The notes under the pieces: model-generated
What the model saw: only the letters and a program-made list of their open reading frames with translations
The model's database searches: none
What the model was told of the DNA's origin: nothing
Program-made: the position numbers and the translations under genes
Shown: one piece after another, positions 9,501-14,794 of the stretch
Position numbering within the stretch: position 1 is the stretch's first letter
Layout of the letters: each line of letters begins with the position of its first letter
Virus record (IMG/VR): IMGVR_UViG_3300046724_000324
Location: 1 to 40,716 of that record
Direction: 5' to 3' (one strand)
From: a virus
Length of the DNA stretch: 40,716 nt

Positions 9501-9671
9501 GACGCTGACGCTTGCGCTGCCCGACTTGTCAGGGCAGATGGGGCAGGCGACCTGTAACCAGTCGCCCTTGGGGGAATCCGACTTGACCTCCACCCCCATC
9601 TTCTTCAGACTTAGAAGCGGGTTGGTTGCGAAAGCCGACCGAACGAGACCGAAGCTGCCAGTTGCCTGCAT
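6504..9671 (-). CDS. Primase fused to an MCM-like AAA+ replicative helicase
   Basis: This 1055-residue protein starts at the ATG at 9671, seven nt after AGGAG. It opens with a zinc ribbon (Cys43, Cys46, Cys64, Cys67) like a DnaG-type primase, then a TOPRIM-like segment (LIWLCEGEWDVLAAL at 222-236, with YDND at 277-280). A second Cys group follows (408, 416, 419, 463, 466), suggesting a zinc-bearing OB domain. The C-terminal half is AAA+: Walker A GATRSGKS (613-620), Walker B MLVLDEAH (672-679), and downstream an arginine-finger-like ESLSRLD, which recalls MCM helicases more than DnaB. It likely primes and unwinds DNA at the phage fork. The AAA+ and TOPRIM calls are strong; the MCM assignment is an inference. 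Confidence 0.85.
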   Translation of the reverse strand: MQATGSFGLVRSAFATNPLLSLKKMGVEVKSDSPKGDWLQVACPICPDKSGSASVSVKSGWLTCHQCGTKGDLFAWWSIKDQLSPTKPFDSCKALADLLGVVLPVRKGRKGTKTWPKEMTVELMEECTRSLLEDEENDGLRTFLRQRCGHFDQERIERLHLGAINGEIIFTQFWPDGRLRPRYRRYNPSGGDRKWSWSAAVSGSAGALGFWPFLGVIKPDQLIWLCEGEWDVLAALDALEFEQKGIMVVTWTGGAGSPIPPHAIPDAWRGHAVEICYDNDTFQGPGEDSIAPDEKKRTEMLRRRKNLIEGVGDSFAQNRCPVFLRAIPINPLEKWGADLRDWVNAGNKDLAMIPQFTLEASRRSVPKALQINYGEVFDKLHTDVKMRCQVGAVNTDVLLIPKTSILECDMGTKAICSQCKGPIVAPGGVLDWGGRQEQLAQAMIQRNPSEWIIENVVGKPRSCTPCRVKTQEGTTGAAWVAQAKEGDDEQRMIEVVSTEQPPLSGEMEITGRVYPTNKSAMVWCTNLVPLDKQLIDLSPLKFDLLNLVPYKADHTDQIDDYLAVRHMDVSNHVTHVFGRQSIHTTLELAAHSALWIHHEGTKRRGWLDCAIIGATRSGKSVAARTYLAHLGLGQHFTMMGNFSRAGFTIGSASVAGQQKMKPGLLPRNHGKMLVLDEAHLMLSDDGKEVAIFPMLQAARDIGRVEGTKIYGSQSLPAAVRLVSICNWLNGGKRSFAHPCEHLLQLYGSPESLSRLDFAVGIDELEESVGPQNVENHWTVDLMRAVVIRAWNMEPDQITFAEGAVELARQVVGEEWTAKYSEELPLFTQKEKLLSVLRIAVAVANMTLSHVGNDLSTCSVRKVHVQWAIKWLEQTWEDLGYARFSASCLSSQSVLDPFGVEFAIAANLGLDDPVQARNVLNKLFGAVSKEELRSVVGMDYSAFERWLMTLMRKGVFEINRTGGRGFFVQLRLTKGGFKIVKGALLMAEDYPELWPARVQGVRTWFSMRNGPAVSTINQDGPNGMVPLDTPLHLLEHQWKREINEQAASAQDEVESG

Positions 9672-9678
9672 CACAGAG

Positions 9679-9683
9679 CTCCT
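9679..9683 (-). promoter_or_regulatory. Shine-Dalgarno site deciding the primase-helicase start
   Basis: AGGAG on the minus strand lies 7 nt before the ATG at 9671. The frame stays open for 56 codons upstream, but that stretch is Arg-rich, crosses a perfect hairpin and has no such site, so the start is placed here. Confidence 0.7.
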
Positions 9684-9690
9684 GCAACAG

Positions 9691-9725
9691 AAAGGCTCGC
9701 TGCGCGATCCACGCAGCGAGCCTTT
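9691..9725 (-). terminator. Perfect 14-bp hairpin between the SSB-like and primase-helicase genes
   Basis: AAAGGCTCGCTGCG (9691-9704) and CGCAGCGAGCCTTT (9712-9725) are exact reverse complements around a 7-nt loop. The stem is GC-rich with an A-tract on one side and a T-tract on the other, so it could act as an intrinsic terminator or attenuator for minus-strand transcription after the SSB-like gene. The U-tract is short (TTTCTGTT), so read-through into the primase is likely. It may alternatively stabilise or process the mRNA 5' end, being only 19 nt from the primase start codon. Confidence 0.65.
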
Positions 9726-9757
9726 CATCTTTCCGAGCCGAGCTGCCGATGCAAGGA

Positions 9758-10627
9758 CTAGAACGGGTTGTCGTCGCCGCCTTCTTCGTCGGTGCGCAGC
9801 TTGCCGCTTCCGTGCGCAGCCATCACCATCTTGTGCCACTCCATCGCAAGCGCCTGCACTTCGGGCGGCGTGGTCTCGGTGCGCTGCCAGGTGGGCTCCA
9901 TCGAGAAGTAGGTGGTCTGCCGGCCGTCCTCGAGCTGCTTCGGCTTCGCCTTCACCCTGACCACTACAGGGTGTGCCCAGAGGTTCTTGTCGCTCATCAT
10001 CCAGGTGGAGACGAACTGCTTCGCCGCGGTGAAGCTGGTGCGGCTACATCTTAGGATCGCCGGGCCCTGGTCGGTCATCACGACGAAGTTGTGCGACTGC
10101 GCGCCGAGCGGCTTCTGGTTGTCGACCCACTCAGTGCACTTGCCGCACTCTTCGCATGCACCGTAGACGCTGCCGGTGATGGCGTCGCGGCTGATGCACT
10201 TCTGCAGGCCGTTGTAGCGTGCGTCCTTCGGGTTCAGGTAGAGCGCATTGCTCTTGGTGTGCGCGACGAAGAGCAGCCGCAGCGGCGCCGTGAAGACCTG
10301 CTGCGACGCGCTGTCCATGAAGCGGCCAGGGATGGCACCCTCCACGCCTTCGAGCACCGGCGGGCTCATACCCTGCAGCAGTCGAAGCGTCGGCAGAACG
10401 AGGTCGCTCTGCTCCACGTTGTCGCGGCCGACGAGGTGCGACCTGTCGCGCGGCACAGAGGAGAGGACTGGGAGGAGATCGGAGCCGGCGAACGCCGCCG
10501 GCTTCCACGGTGCGATTTCTTGTTTCTCTGGTTCAGTTGTCATGGTTCTTCGGGCCTTCTGTAGTTGACTCCGACCCATCGCTTGCCAATCACGCAAGAA
10601 CGAAGGGTAGTCGTCTATGACGCTCAC
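9758..10627 (-). CDS. Single-stranded DNA-binding-like protein with acidic C-terminal tail
   Basis: This protein of up to 289 residues ends in TDEEGGDDNPF. The acidic tail with a terminal Pro-Phe is the hallmark of SSB proteins, which use it to recruit partners. The middle contains a Cys cluster (CEECGKC) and a beta-rich region. No classic OB-fold signature can be read with certainty, so the SSB role rests on the tail and on its place beside the primase-helicase. The GTG at 10627 overlaps the preceding TGA (GTGA); the ATG at 10543 (MTTEPEKQE) is a credible alternative start. It would protect ssDNA and coordinate replication proteins. Confidence 0.65.
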   Translation of the reverse strand: MSVIDDYPSFLRDWQAMGRSQLQKARRTMTTEPEKQEIAPWKPAAFAGSDLLPVLSSVPRDRSHLVGRDNVEQSDLVLPTLRLLQGMSPPVLEGVEGAIPGRFMDSASQQVFTAPLRLLFVAHTKSNALYLNPKDARYNGLQKCISRDAITGSVYGACEECGKCTEWVDNQKPLGAQSHNFVVMTDQGPAILRCSRTSFTAAKQFVSTWMMSDKNLWAHPVVVRVKAKPKQLEDGRQTTYFSMEPTWQRTETTPPEVQALAMEWHKMVMAAHGSGKLRTDEEGGDDNPF

Positions 10628-11061
10628 TCTTCAGTTGCTCCCTTCCACCCCTTCACCATGACAGTTGGTGTCATGCTGAAGTTGAGGAAGTCGGGGATGG
10701 CGTGTTGATCAATGGTGCCCTTCTCGACGCGCTCCTTCAGCCACGCGACGACGAACGGCTTGAAGAGCACCAGCTTCTCGAACTTGGTGATATCACCGTC
10801 TTCGGTCTCCAGCCAGCTGCGCACCTGCTGCTCGTTGTCTTGAGTGCAACTGACCGCGAAGTTCTTGCGGAGAGAGACGCCGAGTTCGACTGGTGCAACG
10901 CCGTCGAGCTTGAACGACTTGACTCCATCCTCGATCATGGACTCGATGAGTTCCTTCTCCGCTCGTTTGCACTCTTCGTAGGCTCTTGTGTAGACCTCCT
11001 TCTTCTCGTCCATGAGACGGCGCGCATAGAAGTAGGCTTGTGCTTTGTCGAGGTGGCTCAT
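10624..11061 (-). CDS. Hypothetical protein, helical N-terminus
   Basis: This 145-residue protein has a long charged N-terminal helix (about 1-42), a short beta-like segment (DGVKSFKLDGVAPVELGVSL) and a C-terminal helical region. It resembles a loosely defined group of phage proteins encoded beside SSB or recombination genes with the pattern 'helix, then SxKLDGV', whose function is not known to me. The ATG directly follows the TAG of the upstream gene with no spacer, and the stop overlaps the GTG of the SSB-like gene, so a shared role in DNA metabolism is plausible. Confidence 0.65.
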   Translation of the reverse strand: MSHLDKAQAYFYARRLMDEKKEVYTRAYEECKRAEKELIESMIEDGVKSFKLDGVAPVELGVSLRKNFAVSCTQDNEQQVRSWLETEDGDITKFEKLVLFKPFVVAWLKERVEKGTIDQHAIPDFLNFSMTPTVMVKGWKGATEE

Positions 11062-11343
11062 CTAGTGCCTCCCCGCGCTGCGACCGCGACTCTGTGCCGG
11101 TTCCTTTGCTGCTCTGCGTCGGTCGATGACCTGAACAGCCTTGTCTTCGGCCTGAACTGCTGATGGTGGTGCACTCGGGTTTCCGTGTTTGTCCATGAGG
11201 TAGGTGAGCAGAGGCACAACGCGCCCCGGGAAGGTCTTGCAGTAGAACGCGCTGAGCCACCTGTTCGATTCGGTGGTGTAGTTGTTGATGCGAGCCCATT
11301 CGAGAAAGTGCTCGAGCGGGTTGGGTTGGACTGGGTGTGGCAT
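11062..11343 (-). CDS. Small hypothetical protein
   Basis: This 93-residue protein begins [18 protein letters not shown]. The start at 11343 shares one base with the stop of the upstream HNH gene (TGATG). A longer in-frame extension exists but runs through the HNH gene in another frame, so it is not used. The N-terminal half is globular (WLSAFYCKTFPGRVVPLL) and the C-terminal third is disordered and Arg-rich. No family recognised. Confidence 0.6.
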   Translation of the reverse strand: MPHPVQPNPLEHFLEWARINNYTTESNRWLSAFYCKTFPGRVVPLLTYLMDKHGNPSAPPSAVQAEDKAVQVIDRRRAAKEPAQSRGRSAGRH

Positions 11344-11744
11344 CAGCGCCAGATCTTCCTGGCGATCACTCGCCAGACTCGTAGGTAGACCATGTTGAAT
11401 CCAGCAGCGATGTCGCTGATCGACCATCCCTGCTTGTGAAGGCTGCGCATTTTCTCCACTGTTTCGTCCGTCAGTGGGGAGGCGGTTTGACCGCGGCTTG
11501 TGCATCGACCCTTGGCCACCATGTCGTGAGTGTTCTCGGCCATCGTTCCTAGGCGAAGGTGTTCAGGGTTCACGCATGCCCTGTTGTCGCACCTGTGCAT
11601 GACAACCATGCCACCGGGGATCTCGCCGAAACACTCAAGCCAAGCCATCCTGTGCGCGAGCATCTTGCGCTTCTCCATCCGATGCCACGCTTGCCCGTAG
11701 CCGTTGGAGTAGAGCGGGCCCCAGAACTTGATGCAGTCGCTCAT
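11343..11744 (-). CDS. HNH homing endonuclease with C-terminal helix-turn-helix
   Basis: This 133-residue protein shows the HNH layout of free-standing phage homing nucleases: His31, His50, Cys52, Cys57, NPEHL at 59-63, then GTMAEN and KGR. The spacing H-x-C-D-N-x-x-C-V-N-P-E-H-L is typical. A C-terminal part ([20 protein letters not shown] then ISDIAAGF) looks like a DNA-recognition helix-turn-helix. Such genes copy themselves into related genomes by cutting alleles that lack them. It is nevertheless fully coupled into the operon by an ATGA overlap at its start and TGATG at its end. Confidence 0.85.
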   Translation of the reverse strand: MSDCIKFWGPLYSNGYGQAWHRMEKRKMLAHRMAWLECFGEIPGGMVVMHRCDNRACVNPEHLRLGTMAENTHDMVAKGRCTSRGQTASPLTDETVEKMRSLHKQGWSISDIAAGFNMVYLRVWRVIARKIWR

Positions 11745-12001
11745 CGTCCTCTGAGTTTTAGGTAATCCTGATACGTCGAGAATGTAGCTGCCGCGCTGGC
11801 TGCCGGATGTTGATCAGCAACGTGCTTGTCGAGCTCGGCCTTCCGGGTCTCGAGGTAAGCGAAGATCGCCGGGTAGTCGCCGATCCAGCTCTGCGCGCGC
11901 AACCACGCCAGGTAGGCGACCGGCACGTCCTTGATCGCGACACCCTTGTGCACGCCCCAAGGGAGCGCGTCGTCAGGGGAGCATGGTGGGCGCTTGATCA
12001 T
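11741..12001 (-). CDS. Small protein with a DUF3820-like motif
   Basis: This 86-residue protein contains [19 protein letters not shown] followed by AWL, which resembles the 'FGKYKG...DVPxxYLxWL' motif of DUF3820 (putative quorum-sensing-regulated virulence factor superfamily), often found in phage genomes and attached to exonucleases. The ATG at 12001 overlaps the TGA of the upstream gene by one base; a GTG three codons earlier is possible. It couples to the HNH gene by ATGA. The family call is by motif memory only. Confidence 0.6.
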   Translation of the reverse strand: MIKRPPCSPDDALPWGVHKGVAIKDVPVAYLAWLRAQSWIGDYPAIFAYLETRKAELDKHVADQHPAASAAATFSTYQDYLKLRGR

Positions 12002-12213
12002 CAGTTCCACTCCGCTTTCAGCTTGCCGATCTTCTGTTGCACCAGGTCAACGATCGCCTCAAGAATCTCAACAGTGTTGCCTTGAGCCCAAATGTCGATG
12101 TGCCTCCACTCTCCGTCTTCGTGGTAGGTGACAATCCCAGCTAGAGGAGCTCCATCCCTTTCACGCTCCTCGACTTTGAGCTTCATGTGACGAAGAGCAT
12201 TTTTTGTGTTCAC
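12001..12213 (-). CDS. Small hypothetical protein
   Basis: This 70-residue protein begins with GTG at 12213, which overlaps the previous stop (GTGA); a further GTG one codon upstream is also possible. AGGTGATC lies about 8 nt upstream. The sequence has a beta-like centre (GIVTYHEDGEWRHIDIWAQG) and a C-terminal helix. No known domain seen. Confidence 0.55.
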   Translation of the reverse strand: MNTKNALRHMKLKVEERERDGAPLAGIVTYHEDGEWRHIDIWAQGNTVEILEAIVDLVQQKIGKLKAEWN

Positions 12214-12422
12214 CACGCGATCACCTCGCTCTCTTCATCCGTCAGCATGCGATCGAATCGAACGTGCCTGTCCACCAAGCAGCCTTCAAAGAACGCTTTC
12301 GTGCGACCGTTTAGCAGGCGGCGCAGATGGCTTGGTGTTCTGACCGCGAGAACGAGCTTGTTGTCCTTGCTAGTGAAGTAGGCCACGTCCCAGTGAGGAT
12401 CGGTTCCGAGTTCGCACTTCAT
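12210..12422 (-). CDS. Small hypothetical protein
   Basis: This 70-residue protein begins MKCELGTDPHWDVAYF. The frame can be extended upstream, but that extension is Arg/Ala/Pro-rich and reads through another small gene, so the ATG at 12422 is used; it lies five nt after the preceding stop. It ends with SEVIAW and overlaps the next gene by GTGA. Function unknown. Confidence 0.55.
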   Translation of the reverse strand: MKCELGTDPHWDVAYFTSKDNKLVLAVRTPSHLRRLLNGRTKAFFEGCLVDRHVRFDRMLTDEESEVIAW

Positions 12423-12427
12423 AATGA

Positions 12428-12637
12428 TCAGTTGCTGGTCAGCATGTAGCCGAGCAGGAAGACTGGGCCTTTCGGGTCTGGTGGGAGAAACATCCGGCCT
12501 CCCAGTCTTTGTTCGCGGAACCCGACTGCCTTGAGCTTCTTCATGCCTTGTGGCAAGACGGCTCTGCGCTCTGGCGCGGTGCGCATCCTTGGCACCTGCC
12601 GTTCGGTTCTCTCTCGCCATTCTGCTCCTCCACTCAT
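12428..12637 (-). CDS. Small basic hypothetical protein
   Basis: This 69-residue protein starts at the ATG at 12637, which overlaps the TGA of the upstream gene (ATGA). The N-terminal half is Arg-rich; the C-terminal half (GGRMFLPPDPKGPVFLLGYM) looks folded. A longer frame extends upstream but is an Arg/Ser-rich shadow of the preceding gene. No family recognised. Confidence 0.45.
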   Translation of the reverse strand: MSGGAEWRERTERQVPRMRTAPERRAVLPQGMKKLKAVGFREQRLGGRMFLPPDPKGPVFLLGYMLTSN

Positions 12638-12813
12638 GGTGCTGGTGGTTGCTGTTCCGACTCTTGCTTCGCGGCCCCTATCTTGGCCAGCGCCAGGATC
12701 TCGATGATGCTCTTCGACATCGCGTTGAGCGCGATCGCTATCTCGGTGAGTGCGTCGGAGATGTGACTCAGCACTTCGTTGGCGTGAGGCGGAAGGTCGG
12801 TTGGTTCGCTCAT
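12634..12813 (-). CDS. Very small helical protein
   Basis: This 59-residue protein starts MSEPTDLPPHANEVL at 12813, overlapping the upstream stop (ATGA). The core (about 10-45) is an amphipathic helix (LSHISDALTEIAIALNAM), followed by a Gln/Pro tail. It could oligomerise. Nothing else can be said from the sequence. Confidence 0.5.
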   Translation of the reverse strand: MSEPTDLPPHANEVLSHISDALTEIAIALNAMSKSIIEILALAKIGAAKQESEQQPPAP

Positions 12814-13325
12814 TTCTGATTCTTCCTTTCTTCCCACTTCGCTCGGCCGATGGCGAAATCAGGCTTACTTCTCCACGGCAGATCAATCGCCATAGCTGCC
12901 TGCCCTCCATGGAAGTCGCTCGGCCTGTAGAAGAGGATTGGTATCGACTCCCATGCGTAGAGCGACGGGAGTCCTTCAGTGATGACTCCGAGACCAAGTT
13001 CCAGCTTGATCCCGTCGAGTAGTGCCTTGTCTGGTTGTCCTCCGTCGTAGGGATGAATCATCACACCGAGGCGCGGACTGTGGCATTCATTGACCAACTG
13101 AACCCAGCACGAGTGATCGAACCAGCTCGGATGCTGAACGCAGCAACAAAGAGGATTCCAGCTCTCACGATTCCTGTGCTTCCATGGGTCACAACCTCTT
13201 CCGGTAGAGAGGCGCAGAAGGCAGGCCTCCCTTGTGGGGAAGTGGACCTTGCGTCGATACTTTTTAGCCGGTCTCTGCCAGACCTCTTTTCCGATGAGCC
13301 ATTGAAGTTCAGGTTCACTTCTCAT
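12810..13325 (-). CDS. Hypothetical protein, Cys/Trp-rich
   Basis: This 171-residue protein begins MRSEPELQWLIGKEVW. The ATG at 13325 lies 11 nt inside the end of the upstream gene; longer extensions are Arg-rich shadows. The middle is unusually rich in Cys, Trp and His (NPLCCCVQHPSWFDHSCW), then comes a beta-rich part with HPYDGGQPDKALLDG. Metal binding is possible, but no known fold is recognised. It couples to the next small gene by ATGA. Confidence 0.55.
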   Translation of the reverse strand: MRSEPELQWLIGKEVWQRPAKKYRRKVHFPTREACLLRLSTGRGCDPWKHRNRESWNPLCCCVQHPSWFDHSCWVQLVNECHSPRLGVMIHPYDGGQPDKALLDGIKLELGLGVITEGLPSLYAWESIPILFYRPSDFHGGQAAMAIDLPWRSKPDFAIGRAKWEERKNQK

Positions 13326-13590
13326 TGTTGTCGCCCTCTTCAGCAGCCTTTCGCACGATGTCCTCGACCGAGGTCGGCTCGTTCTTCTTCGGCGCAAGGC
13401 CGAGCGTGATCAGCCGCCGAGCCTTGCTCACCAACGCCTCGGCGATGGCGACCTTGACCTTGATCAGGTGGATCTCGCTTTCGACGAGAACCTTCCTGCC
13501 TATCTGTTTGCGCAGGTCGCTGAGGATGGTGTCCAGGATCCAGAGGCAGCGAGCTCGCTCCTCGGCTGCAGCTTTCTTGACGGCGCTCAT
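13315..13590 (-). CDS. Small helical hypothetical protein
   Basis: This 91-residue, largely alpha-helical protein begins MSAVKKAAAEERARC and ends in acidic EEGDNNEK. The ATG overlaps the TGA of the upstream gene (ATGA). Similar short 'ERARC' helical proteins are common in phage accessory operons without an assigned function. Confidence 0.6.
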   Translation of the reverse strand: MSAVKKAAAEERARCLWILDTILSDLRKQIGRKVLVESEIHLIKVKVAIAEALVSKARRLITLGLAPKKNEPTSVEDIVRKAAEEGDNNEK

Positions 13591-13994
13591 CGGTTATCGT
13601 GTAGCTCGCAGATCTCGTTGAGCAGCTTCTGCAGGTCTCCTTTGTTTGACCACCTGCTCCCACTCCTCAACAGCCTGATCCGGGCAAGCACCTTGAGTCG
13701 ATCCTCGCCGAGCTCGCGGTAGCCGTTGCTGTCGCTCATCAGCTTCCGGTTCTGGTCCCTGAGCTCCAGCAGCTCCTTCTGCCTGCTCAGGTTGGTGCTG
13801 TGCAGGTCGGTGATCAGCGAGAGAAGAACGTGATGCGGGTCGGTGGGGTTGGGCTTCATGGTGTGGTGCTTCGCGTTGGTGAGGTCTTGCACGATCCGCT
13901 TCCAACCGTCAGGTCCAATTGGATCTGGGTAGGCACCGAAGATCGGCTTCTCGATGCGTGGCTCCATGGTTTCCTTGGGCTTGTAGAAGCTCAT
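13587..13994 (-). CDS. Hypothetical protein with central coiled coil
   Basis: This 135-residue protein has a proline-rich N-terminus (about 1-35) and a helical region of coiled-coil character in the middle (SRQKELLELRDQNRKLMSD), ending in another short helix. The ATG overlaps the upstream stop (ATGA). No catalytic motif seen. Function unknown. Confidence 0.6.
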   Translation of the reverse strand: MSFYKPKETMEPRIEKPIFGAYPDPIGPDGWKRIVQDLTNAKHHTMKPNPTDPHHVLLSLITDLHSTNLSRQKELLELRDQNRKLMSDSNGYRELGEDRLKVLARIRLLRSGSRWSNKGDLQKLLNEICELHDNR

Positions 13995-14188
13995 CCCTGC
14001 CGATCCTTCAGCTCAGGATGCTTGCTCGCCATGTGCCGCTGCACGTTGAGGAAGGTGCGATTGCAGCATGGACACCACAGAGTGGTGTCTGTGCCCTCTC
14101 TCCAGGTTTGGCAGAACTTGCTGGTGATGGAGAAGTCTGACGCGCACTTCGTGCAGGTGAGCGTCGTCATGCTTTCGGTGTAGCTCAT
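13991..14188 (-). CDS. C2H2-like zinc finger microprotein
   Basis: This 65-residue protein has two Cys pairs: CTKC near the N-terminus and CPCC in the middle, the latter followed by a helix with H-x4-H (NVQRHMASKHPE). That is the C2H2 zinc-finger pattern. An upstream ATG (14188) and an internal ATG at 14170 are both possible starts; the first overlaps the preceding stop. DNA or protein binding is plausible; the target is unknown. Confidence 0.65.
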   Translation of the reverse strand: MSYTESMTTLTCTKCASDFSITSKFCQTWREGTDTTLWCPCCNRTFLNVQRHMASKHPELKDRQG

Positions 14189-14343
14189 GGTCCAAAGTCT
14201 CCGGTTGCGTGTCGCTGCAGCCGCTTCTCCGCCCTGAGCACTCGCAGCTCCAGGTCGTCGATGATGCGACTCAGGTGGAAGATGCGCAGTGCGAGCATCA
14301 GCATGAACAGCGAGAGCGTGCCGACGAGGATGGTTGTGATCAC
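14185..14343 (-). CDS. Small single-pass membrane protein
   Basis: This 52-residue frame starts with GTG overlapping the TGA of the upstream gene (GTGA) and ends with a TGA overlapping the ATG of the zinc-finger gene (ATGA). The N-terminus is a membrane-spanning stretch (TTILVGTLSLFMLMLAL, about 3-19) followed by an amphipathic basic helix. It exactly fills what would otherwise be a 150-nt gap, which supports it as a real gene. Function unknown. Confidence 0.65.
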   Translation of the reverse strand: MITTILVGTLSLFMLMLALRIFHLSRIIDDLELRVLRAEKRLQRHATGDFGP

Positions 14344-14609
14344 GACTTCCAGCTCCTCATCTGTTCCTCAGCCGCAGCGCCATGCCGATCCATGGCGAGC
14401 AACAGCAGCTTCTGCAGGTTCCTCGAGTCCAGGTTGCCGATGGCTCGAGTCGGAGCTTCACCAAAGGCGAGCGCCTTCTCCTGCTTGTAGCTCCTCACTC
14501 CATCAGGAAAGATGTCTTCGGCGAACTGAATGCCGCTCGCGTTGTGCAGGTAGTGCAGGATCGAGAGTGCGCCGAGCATCTGGTTGTTCTGTGCGAGGTC
14601 GAAGGTCAT
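14340..14609 (-). CDS. Small hypothetical protein
   Basis: This 89-residue protein begins MTFDLAQNNQMLGALSILHY at an ATG overlapping the upstream stop (ATGA). The N-terminal helix is followed by FPDGVRSYKQEKALAFG and a second helix. An extension upstream exists but reads through the preceding gene. No family recognised. Confidence 0.6.
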   Translation of the reverse strand: MTFDLAQNNQMLGALSILHYLHNASGIQFAEDIFPDGVRSYKQEKALAFGEAPTRAIGNLDSRNLQKLLLLAMDRHGAAAEEQMRSWKS

Positions 14610-14794
14610 AGCTTCTCCAAGATGTGCTCGTTGACTGTGCGAATGTATTCGCCTTGTGCGTTGGCAACTTCCCACTGGACGATGATTTGATCACCCTTCC
14701 ACCCGATGACGATGCCACGACAGACTGACTCGTCCTCGAGACCTTTCGGCCTCTTGAACTTGTCCCTCACCACATCACCGATTCTGAGCCTCAC
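14606..14794 (-). CDS. Small SH3/KOW-like beta-barrel protein
   Basis: This 62-residue protein starts with GTG overlapping the stop of the SNF2 gene (GTGA). The pattern 'IGDVVRD...RGIVIGWKGDQIIVQW' is typical of short SH3-like barrel proteins (KOW or Tudor-like). Such proteins often bind nucleic acid or partner proteins. Coupling to the helicase gene suggests an accessory role, which is inference. Confidence 0.6.
   Translation of the reverse strand: MRLRIGDVVRDKFKRPKGLEDESVCRGIVIGWKGDQIIVQWEVANAQGEYIRTVNEHILEKL

Noticed and set aside
12423-12620. 66-codon upstream extension of the gene ending at 12210
   Set aside because: The extension is Arg/Ala/Pro-rich and reads through another small gene; a good ATG exists at 12422.
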